45,493 nt of DNA from Muribaculaceae bacterium (GTDB lineage Bacteria > Bacteroidota > Bacteroidia > Bacteroidales > Muribaculaceae). The DNA lies in contig JAIDDJ010000015.1 of NCBI GenBank assembly GCA_029055345.1, forward strand, positions 1 to 45,493, in the 5' to 3' direction. Position 1 is the stretch's first letter, and every line of letters starts with the position of its first letter. Shown piece after piece: positions 26,526-33,093 of the stretch. Position numbers and translations under genes: made by a program. The notes beneath the pieces are model-generated. The model worked only from the letters and a program-made list of their open reading frames with translations, had not been told where the DNA came from and did not search any database.

Positions 26526-26690
26526 TAAGGCTCCATCCACTAAAATTTCTTAATGCCAGGGTCGCAGATGTGCCTTGTATATCGCTTTGCAGATTCAGGA
26601 GCATAGCGGGCTATGTGACTGAATTAAAAAGCGATAGACGAGGTGTAGCTGCGACCCTGGCATTAAGAAATTTTAGTGGATGGAGCCTTA
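26526..26690. mobile_element. Palindromic element, copy 2
   Basis: 165 bp, an imperfect palindrome along its whole length. The outer arms are perfectly complementary for about 42 nt (TAAGGCTCCATCCACTAAAA at the left, its complement at the right). The inner arms are weaker and end in the tip GGAGCATAGC-GG-GCTATGTGACTG. The ends and tip are shared with the element at 5293-5629, which has a second hairpin in addition. No clear target duplication and no coding capacity. It occupies the gap between the divergent polyprenyl synthetase gene and a small membrane protein gene. Confidence 0.8.
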
Positions 26691-26757
26691 AACCTTTGCC
26701 CGCAAACATATGTTATTTGAATATAGCCATCAGGCCAATTCCAACTTTTCCATTACC

Positions 26758-27276
26758 ATGAAGAATAAAATCACAAAGGCTATTCAAGCCAACGATATCC
26801 CGCAGGCCCGCGAACTCCTCATTGAAATGATGTCTTCACGCGCCGGAAATACCAAAACGATTCTCGAAATCTCCGAAACAATCGCCTCAACACCCGGCAT
26901 ATTCGACACGGATGATGGAAAGACATACCCCGTGGCTCATGAAATTACGGAAGAGCACCTCGCCATCCTTTCCGAGGATCTCCGCCGGAATTTCTCCCTG
27001 CCTAAATTCCGCCTTTTCACTGAAGTCCATGCTCGCATCGTCCGCGACCCCGACTTCAATCTCAAGTCATCTTCTTCCAATCCCGAATCGAATTCTGAAG
27101 ACAACAAAAAGCGCCGTCATTGCCGTCCGCTTCTTATAGTCGGCTACATACTGATGGCCCTCGGTATTGTTGCCTCAATAGTCGGCATCTGTGTCCCGGT
27201 CAGATTCCTCATAGGTCTCGGAATCGGAGTCCTCATGCTCGGCCTGGCCGTTACCTACTCCGCAATCCCCCGCTAA
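26758..27276 (+). CDS. Hypothetical protein with two C-terminal membrane helices
   Basis: 172 aa from the ATG at 26758 (MKNKITKAIQANDIPQAREL). Residues 1-100 are helical and soluble; 100-120 are polar and charged (SSSNPESNSEDNKKRR). Two membrane helices follow (about 122-142 and 147-168). I do not recognise a family. The palindromic element lies 67 bases upstream, and its right edge plus AACCTTTG (26691-26698) could form a weak promoter, one base from consensus. Confidence 0.6.
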   Translation: MKNKITKAIQANDIPQARELLIEMMSSRAGNTKTILEISETIASTPGIFDTDDGKTYPVAHEITEEHLAILSEDLRRNFSLPKFRLFTEVHARIVRDPDFNLKSSSSNPESNSEDNKKRRHCRPLLIVGYILMALGIVASIVGICVPVRFLIGLGIGVLMLGLAVTYSAIPR

Positions 27277-27425
27277 CACCTAATTCAGTAATCATTCAGC
27301 CCTCTGCGCCTTTATGCGTCCGTTCCATTAGGCTTCATTACTGATTTCTAATTGAATAACATACCTTATTGAAAGAAAACCTTCCCCACGCTTAAAATCT
27401 TCTAAATTCCATAAAAAGCATTCCT

Positions 27426-27456
27426 TTGATATTTCATCGAAAATGCCTAACTTTGC
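27426..27456 (+). promoter_or_regulatory. Promoter upstream of the Fic gene
   Basis: TTTG (27426-27429), 19-nt spacer, TAACTTTG (27449-27456). Transcription would start near 27460, about 95 nt before the Fic ATG and at the ATG of a 27-codon ORF (27460-27543). Confidence 0.75.
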
Positions 27457-27556
27457 CTATGACGAGAACCCTAAATGGGAATCCCCTCATAGAAAAATAT
27501 ACTTTTCATTTTCATATCTTATTTCGGGTAATGTCGAAATAAACGAATAGACTTTT

Positions 27557-28558
27557 ATGGAAATCCCTCCTTTCAACATATCAGCAATTGCAATTAATCG
27601 AATTGCCGAAATATCCGCTCTGTTGGAACGACACAATATCGCTTTGGAGGGCGAACGTGGATTGAAACTGCGCAAAGCCAACCGTATCAAGACTATTCAC
27701 TCGTCTCTCGCTATTGAGGGTAATTCTCTCAGCGAGGAGGATGTAAAGGATATTATCAATGGTAAACAGGTAGTTGCCCCTTTGCGTCAAATTCAGGAAG
27801 TTAAAAATGCTATCCGGGTTTATGACCTCTATTATCAGTTAAATCCATTCTTGGAAAAGGATTTGCTTAAAGCTCACAGCATTATGATGGAGGCGCTTAA
27901 TGACGATGCCGGAAAATACCGCAGTGGCGGTGTCGGTGTTTTCGGCGAATCGGGCCTTGTTCATATGGCCCCGCCCCCTCAACGTGTTCCGGAGCTTATG
28001 GCCAACCTTTTCGCTTGGCTCAATAAGTCTAAAGACCATCTCCTTATTCGTTCATGTGTATTCCACTACGAATTTGAATTTATACATCCATTTTCCGATG
28101 GAAACGGACGCACCGGACGACTGTGGCAGTCGCTTATTCTCGGTCATCTTAACCCTCTCTTTGAGCATCTTCCGGTCGAGAATATGGTGTATACTAATCA
28201 GCAAGAATATTACAACGCGATTGCCAAATCTACCTCCGAGGGACAATCCGGTCCATTTATTGACTTCATGCTCAACGAAATTTTGAAGACACTTCAAAAG
28301 AACATCAAAGAAGAAGAAGTACCCAATAAAGTACCCAATAAAGTACCCGATAAAGTACCTAATAAATCCGAAATATCCGTATTAAGGCTCCTCGCAGATA
28401 ATCCACGACTAACACGTATTGAGCTTGCAGAAAAAGTTGGCTTAACCGAGAATGGTATAAAGAAGATTATCACTGCATTGAAATCCGCCGGATGGATAGA
28501 ACGAAAAGGGAGCAACAAAGCAGGTTATTGGATAGTTAAATACCAAATAACCAACTGA
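27557..28558 (+). CDS. Fic family AMP/NMP-transferase with inhibitory motif and winged helix
   Basis: 333 aa. The N-terminal part has the class II inhibitory motif S-LAI-EG (Ser50 to Gly55 in SSLAIEGN). The Fic catalytic loop HPFSDGNGR is at 177-185 with the essential His177. A linker of PNKV repeats (about 255-270), encoded by four 12-bp units, leads to a C-terminal winged helix (about 270-330, with LAEKVGLTENGIKKIITALK). Fic proteins transfer AMP or related groups to hydroxyl side chains; the DNA-binding-like tail suggests self-regulation or a transcription link. The start at 27557 is the first Met of the Fic N-terminal domain. Confidence 0.93.
   Translation: MEIPPFNISAIAINRIAEISALLERHNIALEGERGLKLRKANRIKTIHSSLAIEGNSLSEEDVKDIINGKQVVAPLRQIQEVKNAIRVYDLYYQLNPFLEKDLLKAHSIMMEALNDDAGKYRSGGVGVFGESGLVHMAPPPQRVPELMANLFAWLNKSKDHLLIRSCVFHYEFEFIHPFSDGNGRTGRLWQSLILGHLNPLFEHLPVENMVYTNQQEYYNAIAKSTSEGQSGPFIDFMLNEILKTLQKNIKEEEVPNKVPNKVPDKVPNKSEISVLRLLADNPRLTRIELAEKVGLTENGIKKIITALKSAGWIERKGSNKAGYWIVKYQITN
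28319..28366 (+). repeat. Four tandem 12-bp units in the Fic gene
   Basis: GTACCCAATAAA, GTACCCAATAAA, GTACCCGATAAA, GTACCTAATAAA: in-frame, each encoding Val-Pro-(Asn/Asp)-Lys. Copy-number change would alter linker length without a frameshift. Confidence 0.95.
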
Positions 28559-28589
28559 AACTTAGACTCCCAACACCAAATATTTACGC

Positions 28590-28597
28590 TATCTTTG
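28590..28597 (+). promoter_or_regulatory. -7 box of the SecD-head-like gene
   Basis: TATCTTTG, consensus match, 26 nt before the ATG at 28624. No TTTG -33 box at the expected place. Confidence 0.55.
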
Positions 28598-28623
28598 CAC
28601 TTGAATAAGATAACATTAATTGT

Positions 28624-29196
28624 ATGAAAAGACTTCTCAAACTCCCTGCTTTGCTTGTTGGCATAGCCCTCGCAGGTACTACTATTTCCTATGGAAATAC
28701 ATCTACCACCAAAACTGAAAAGGTAGAAGGAACAGAATGGAATGTAACCGTTAAAAAAGTTATCCAGATCTTAGACGGCAACGGTCAATATACAGTAGCC
28801 GATACAGCGCGAGTTAATAAGGGATTGAACGAACTTCCGCATAATCCAAATATTTCCATAGGTTGGACTATACCCGGTGCTGACGATAAAATTTGGTTGG
28901 TTGCTTATGAGAATGAGCCAATATTAAATGAAAAGGTAAAAGTAACCGAGGCAAATTCTATACCGTCGTATGGCGGCGACATTCAAGTAGCCTTTAAGTT
29001 TGCCGATGCAAAAAAGTGGGAAACAATCACACAAGAGAATATAGGTAAAAGATTGGCTGTGTTTGTAAACGGTCAGCTTATGAACGCACCGCAAGTAAAC
29101 TCAGAGATAACTTCGGGGAGTTGTTCGGTATCAATTCCGGCAGATAAAATTCACGAATATTTGCCGAACCTGGATTTGGAGAAGTTAAAGCAATAA
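28624..29196 (+). CDS. Secreted protein with a SecDF P1 head-like domain
   Basis: 190 aa. A signal peptide (about residues 1-24) is followed by an unassigned region. From about residue 118 the sequence follows the P1 head subdomain of SecD: a strand and helix (AFKFADAKKWETITQEN), then IGKRLAVFVNGQLMNAPQV (about 140-158) and a short glycine/serine strand (EITSGSCSVSI). In SecD this is TxENxGKxLAIxLDGxVxxAPxV. No membrane helices follow, so it is not a translocase subunit. The role is unknown; a free-standing periplasmic substrate-binding head is possible. It has its own -7 box and lies between the Fic and KilA-N genes. Confidence 0.65.
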   Translation: MKRLLKLPALLVGIALAGTTISYGNTSTTKTEKVEGTEWNVTVKKVIQILDGNGQYTVADTARVNKGLNELPHNPNISIGWTIPGADDKIWLVAYENEPILNEKVKVTEANSIPSYGGDIQVAFKFADAKKWETITQENIGKRLAVFVNGQLMNAPQVNSEITSGSCSVSIPADKIHEYLPNLDLEKLKQ

Positions 29197-29228
29197 TGAC
29201 AATAACGACACAATGCTCCGATTCTTTG

Positions 29229-29236
29229 TACCTTTG
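29229..29236 (+). promoter_or_regulatory. -7 box of the KilA-N/transglutaminase pair
   Basis: TACCTTTG, 30 nt before the ATG at 29266. No clear -33 box. Confidence 0.6.
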
Positions 29237-29265
29237 CGGTAGATTATCAGAGACTTCAATATCTT

Positions 29266-30075
29266 ATGGCAAAAATCATCGTTCAAAATACGAATATAAC
29301 AATAATTTCAGTCAATGGAGATGATTATATCTCTTTGACTGATTTGGCGCGGCACAAGAGTGACGAGCCTAATGCGGTGATTGCGAACTGGATGCGAAAC
29401 CGCAATACTATTGAGTATCTCGGAATTTGGGAGCAGTTATATAATCCCGATTTTAAACCCACCGAATTCGAGGGGTTTAGAATGCAAGCCGGATTGAATG
29501 CGTTCACCCTTTCACCGAAAAAATGGATAGAAGCGACTAATGCAGTCGGAATAATCGCAAAATCAGGTCGATACGGGGGCACTTATGCACACAAAGACAT
29601 TGCATTCAAATTTGCAAGCTGGATTTCAGTTGAGTTTGAGCTATATATCGTCAAAGAATTTCAGCGACTTAAAACAGAGGAACAAAAGAAGCTTGGTTGG
29701 ACGGCGAAGCGCGAACTGTCTAAAATCAATTACCGTATACACACCGATGCGATAAAGCATAACCTTTTTCCGGCGGAGGTTACTCCGGCTCAAGCGAGTA
29801 TCATCTACGCCAATGAAGCCGATGTGCTGAATGTTGCGATGTTCGGTGTAACGGCAAAGCAATGGCGCGAAGCCAATCCCGACCTCAAAGGGAACATACG
29901 TGATTATACATCGATCAACGAGCTTATCTGTCTGTCGAATATGGAAAACCTCAATGCTGTTTTCATCGAGCAGGGTATGACGCAGAGCGAGCGACTTGTG
30001 AAGCTGAACCAAATAGCCATACATCAGATGAGCGTGTTGGAAAATGGCAATAACGATAGAAAACTACTGAAATGA
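29266..30075 (+). CDS. KilA-N domain protein
   Basis: 269 aa. The KilA-N fold spans about residues 10-140: ISLTDLARHKSDEPNAVIANW (23-43), then NTIEYLGIWEQLYNPDFK and the conserved WIEATNAVGIIAKSGRYGGT (about 88-107), then AHKDIAFKFASWISVEFELY (about 108-127). The C-terminal part resembles the tail of Bacteroidota KilA-N proteins with repeated helices (ASIIYANEADVLNVAMFG). KilA-N domains are phage-derived and may bind DNA. It is predicted cytosolic, yet its stop overlaps the ATG of a secreted transglutaminase-like gene (ATGA at 30072). Confidence 0.88.
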   Translation: MAKIIVQNTNITIISVNGDDYISLTDLARHKSDEPNAVIANWMRNRNTIEYLGIWEQLYNPDFKPTEFEGFRMQAGLNAFTLSPKKWIEATNAVGIIAKSGRYGGTYAHKDIAFKFASWISVEFELYIVKEFQRLKTEEQKKLGWTAKRELSKINYRIHTDAIKHNLFPAEVTPAQASIIYANEADVLNVAMFGVTAKQWREANPDLKGNIRDYTSINELICLSNMENLNAVFIEQGMTQSERLVKLNQIAIHQMSVLENGNNDRKLLK

Positions 30076-31649
30076 AAAAATTAGCTACACTTTTACTGTG
30101 CGGAATTATTGGAATTATCAGTGCACCTGCTGATAATGTTGTTATAAAATCGCCCGATTATTTCAAAGCGCCTATCCGTGACGGACATGAGTTGGTTCCT
30201 GACAGCCTTATATATCCACGTGATGCAGAGTCGATTCATATCTCGGATATAGGAATGATTGGTCGCTTCGAGGATTATGGATTCACTAATCTGAAAAAGG
30301 TATCATTCGGCAATATTGATTATATCCCGGGAGGATTATTCCGCAATAATAGCACGATAGAAGAAATTGAATTTAACGGATTTATCGGCCATTTCGATTG
30401 CTCGTTGGTGTCCAATTGTCCCAATCTCCGTAAGATTGTGTTTCACGGTCCTGTTTCCAGTACCGGAGGCCCCGGCTTCGCTTATAATTGCCCACAACTT
30501 GACAGCGTAATTTTTGAAGGAGCGGTAGTTAATTTTGGCTTGGGTCTATTTCCGGAGCAATTATGCCCTCGATTAGACAATTATACAAATCGTGGCGCAT
30601 TTTTATCAGTCTACAACGACAGTCTTACTCCCGCAGCTACAATAGAACAGATTCGCAATAAACCCCGGCTCATATCGGATCTGGATAGAGTTGCAAAATG
30701 GCAGGCTGAGGTGCTTACTGCAACGAATCCCGGATGGATGCGAGCATGGCAATATCAAAATGCAAAGAAACTTCTCCCGGTTCTTGAACAGTTAGAAAGC
30801 AACAAAACCGTTGTCTTGAAAAAAGCGATGGAATATGCATGGAATTTAGGTGACGAAGTCAAAACCGACCTTGAGATTCTGAAAGAATCACCTGCATATC
30901 GGCGCGATTCTATTCATAAACCTGAATTTGTCTACGCACAGCCCTCGGATTCTCTATTGAGACTGTCGCGTGAACGGTTCAATCTCGACAGCATTGCCGG
31001 CAATGGTGATGATATAAGCCGTATAAAGAATCTGCTTTATTGGATTCATAATAATATTCCGCATGACGGCGGCAATGGTTTGGCACCGGGTGCGCGAAAT
31101 TTGAGAAACACATACGATTGCTTAAAGCGTGACAGTTGCGGTTACAATTGCCGCGCATTAGCCATTTGCTTGACGGAGGCGCTGCTTGCCGAAGGTATAC
31201 CCGCAAGATATATCACTTGCGAATCAAAGAAGTGGGATACAGACAATGATTGCCATGTAATATGTGTGGCATGGAGCGAATCGCTCGGAAAATGGATATG
31301 GGTTGATCCGACATTCGCCGCCTATGTCACAGATGAAAGCGGTCTGCTGCTTCATCCCGGAGAAGTGCGTTATCGTTTGCAGAACGATTTGCCGTTGTTT
31401 CTTAACGAGGATGCAAACTGGAATAATCGCTCAAAGCAAGATAAAGAGTATTATCTTGATGAATATATGGCTAAAAATCTATATATCATGTCGGCCAATT
31501 CATTCAATCAGGCAGAACCCGAAGGAGAAGCGACTCATAAAAAAGGTAAGGTTATAGCCATTGTTCCAGTGGTAAGCAATTATACAAATGCGCATATCGT
31601 TACGACCGATGATGAATGGTTTTGGCAAGCACCTGACATTGTAAGGTGA
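30072..31649 (+). CDS. Secreted leucine-rich-repeat/transglutaminase-like protein
   Basis: 525 aa. Signal peptide (about residues 1-20). Residues 55-165 form degenerate BspA-type leucine-rich repeats (LKKVSFGNIDYIPGGLF; IEEIEFNGFIGHF; LRKIVFHGPV; LDSVIFEGAV). Residues 300-440 are a transglutaminase-like fold with the full triad: Cys360 in GYNCRALA, His395 in DCHVICVAW, Asp412 in WVDPTF. Such proteins are usually periplasmic proteases or cross-linkers. The start overlaps the KilA-N stop. A DNA-binding-like and an exported protein in one coupled unit is unusual. Confidence 0.82.
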   Translation: MKKLATLLLCGIIGIISAPADNVVIKSPDYFKAPIRDGHELVPDSLIYPRDAESIHISDIGMIGRFEDYGFTNLKKVSFGNIDYIPGGLFRNNSTIEEIEFNGFIGHFDCSLVSNCPNLRKIVFHGPVSSTGGPGFAYNCPQLDSVIFEGAVVNFGLGLFPEQLCPRLDNYTNRGAFLSVYNDSLTPAATIEQIRNKPRLISDLDRVAKWQAEVLTATNPGWMRAWQYQNAKKLLPVLEQLESNKTVVLKKAMEYAWNLGDEVKTDLEILKESPAYRRDSIHKPEFVYAQPSDSLLRLSRERFNLDSIAGNGDDISRIKNLLYWIHNNIPHDGGNGLAPGARNLRNTYDCLKRDSCGYNCRALAICLTEALLAEGIPARYITCESKKWDTDNDCHVICVAWSESLGKWIWVDPTFAAYVTDESGLLLHPGEVRYRLQNDLPLFLNEDANWNNRSKQDKEYYLDEYMAKNLYIMSANSFNQAEPEGEATHKKGKVIAIVPVVSNYTNAHIVTTDDEWFWQAPDIVR

Positions 31650-32338
31650 CGGCCCGGCGCATAATGTCGGGATTGAGGGCGTTGGATATGGCACGGCAGA
31701 ACTCCTGGCTGAGGGAGTCTGCGTAGAACTCCTGAATGTTCATTACCGAAGCATAATACTTGCGAGATATGCCGACCGTTGAGCGGTACAACGCTCCTGT
31801 GTCAATAACTCCCAAGAGAGCCATCTGCTCGCGCCATATCTTAACCATCGTTGCGTTGAAGGCACGGACGGACTTCTCACGTTCCTGTTGATTCTTGTCG
31901 GCTGACATTGTTTTCCTTGAAAATATAATTGGCGTTCACAGAGTCAAGCTGAGCCACATTGACGTAAAGTTGATATTGAGATAAGCCGGTTGCGATAAAC
32001 ACAGGCTTCTTTTCCGAAGTGGTTTCGGTAAAATCTTTGGCTTCATTAAGACCGCCTGCGGCCTGATTGTACAAAGACCGAACCGCTTTCAATCAACGGC
32101 TATCTGAAAGTAGGCCCCGGCTGCACCATTGAAAAAATATCGGTCAATCTCCTTTCAGTCGATGAACTAATGGTTGATTGTCGCCTCCCCATGGAATATA
32201 AGAGAGGCTATCGTCCACGACGGTAGGCACAATATCCACGTCTTCGCGGAATACTGACGCGGAGTTGACGGTAAACGCTGCGCGAGCCTCGAAGCCGGGC
32301 AGGTTTTCAACCGAGTTGAAATTAAGGCCGGAAAAGGA
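31650..32338 (-). pseudogene. Degenerate phage-like fragments
   Basis: No intact gene. Three short minus-strand frames look like scraps of tailed-phage structural genes. 31600-31908 (102 aa; IWREQMALLGVIDTGALYRS) resembles a head-tail connector protein with its middle deleted, and its 3' end runs into the transglutaminase gene. 31877-32092 (YNQAAGGLNEAKDF, IATGLSQYQLYVNVAQLDS) starts without ATG. 32144-32347 (VVDDSLSYIPWGGDNQ) resembles part of a portal-like protein. On the plus strand there is another broken frame near 32075-32210. I infer prophage decay; family assignment is from memory and unverified. Confidence 0.4.
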
Positions 32339-32383
32339 TAAGTCCATAACTTGCTGAGATTTTCAGCCAAGTTATGGACCTTA
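32339..32383 (-). terminator. Long hairpin after the DUF4405-like gene
   Basis: TAAGTCCATAACTTGCTGA pairs with the complement strand of 32363-32383 with two bulges. On the minus strand it lies 20 nt beyond the stop at 32403 and is followed by TCCTTTTCC. It could be a terminator or the edge of an inserted fragment. Confidence 0.45.
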
Positions 32384-32402
32384 TGACGGTTGCGAAAGAC
32401 GC

Positions 32403-32813
32403 TTATTTCTTCTTGAAAAATTTTATTCGCTTTATGGTATGTCCTATGGCAAATGCAATCATAAAAAAACCTATTTTTCCATGAATACCTCCTAAAGGAC
32501 TATGTTCATTTTCAATGAACCAATGTATAAATGTAGCAATGCCGGATATGAAAGTCAGAAGATACAACCACCAAAGTATGCGTGTTGGGACTTTTAGTTT
32601 GCTAAATTTTATAAGCCATTTTTTCCATTGAAAATGAAGGAAAATGTGCCATACAATAAGGCACATGAACGGGAGTGCCACTATTATATGTAAAATAACC
32701 GGGAAGATACCACTACTTGAAGTCGCTTCCAGTTGTATGCTTGAAGCGAGGACAATGGGGAGAAGAATAGCCAACGTCCAGTCGCATATTTTTAATTTTT
32801 GTACCTTAGTCAT
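32403..32813 (-). CDS. Four-helix membrane protein, DUF4405/cytochrome b561-like
   Basis: 136 aa with four membrane helices. Conserved histidines sit in helices 2-4: HIIVALPFM (about 42), VWHIFLHFQWKKWL (about 58-71), FIHWFIENEHSPLGGIHGKIGFF (about 95-118) and GHTIKRIKF near the end, a layout matching small heme-binding DUF4405 proteins. Probable role in membrane electron transfer; not proven. A strong promoter sits five bases upstream of the ATG, predicting a leaderless message. Confidence 0.7.
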   Translation of the reverse strand: MTKVQKLKICDWTLAILLPIVLASSIQLEATSSSGIFPVILHIIVALPFMCLIVWHIFLHFQWKKWLIKFSKLKVPTRILWWLYLLTFISGIATFIHWFIENEHSPLGGIHGKIGFFMIAFAIGHTIKRIKFFKKK

Positions 32814-33004
32814 AGCGCAAATTTACGAATAATCCGCGAGTTATCAAAGGAATACTTCAAGGTCGTTGACTTTAAAGATGCGGCAGTCGCGGATTTTACG
32901 ATATTCGCCTGAGGAAAGCAACTTGACGCTGCGCCAACCTCTGTAAAAATTGTATCGCAGAGAGATACAGTTTCGGAGTTCGAGAAAACAACTTTAATTG
33001 TCAC
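32810..33004 (-). CDS. Possible small ORF ahead of the DUF4405-like gene
   Basis: 64 codons from a GTG at 33004, ending with a TGA that overlaps the next ATG (ATGA). AGAGGGAAGAG precedes the GTG and could be a ribosome binding site. The peptide (TEVGAASSCFPQANIVKSAT) is not recognised. The promoter of the next gene lies inside it. It may be a remnant from the same decayed phage; low confidence that it is expressed. Confidence 0.3.
   Translation of the reverse strand: MTIKVVFSNSETVSLCDTIFTEVGAASSCFPQANIVKSATAASLKSTTLKYSFDNSRIIRKFAL
32818..32848 (-). promoter_or_regulatory. Promoter of the DUF4405-like gene
   Basis: Minus strand TTTG (32848-32845), 19-nt spacer, TAAATTTG (32825-32818). The ATG follows after four bases, so transcription should start at the start codon. 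Confidence 0.7.
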
Positions 33005-33093
33005 CTCTTCCCTCTTATGGCCATAGGAGTAATTAAAACATTACCGGAGTGTAATATCCTTCTGCGTAGTTCTGCATTCGCTCTGATAGCTCG

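Noticed and set aside
28319..28366. Tandem units considered as a CRISPR-like array
   Set aside because: Units are 12 bp, contiguous without spacers, and in frame inside the Fic gene.
28561..28572. CTTAGACTCC before the SecD-head-like gene, like the end of the palindromic element
   Set aside because: The match stops after ten bases and no partner repeat or hairpin follows.
27500..31649. Fic, SecD-head-like, KilA-N and transglutaminase genes as one defence system
   Set aside because: Separate -7 boxes precede the first three genes, and no nuclease, ATPase sensor or antitoxin pair was recognised; only the last two genes are coupled.
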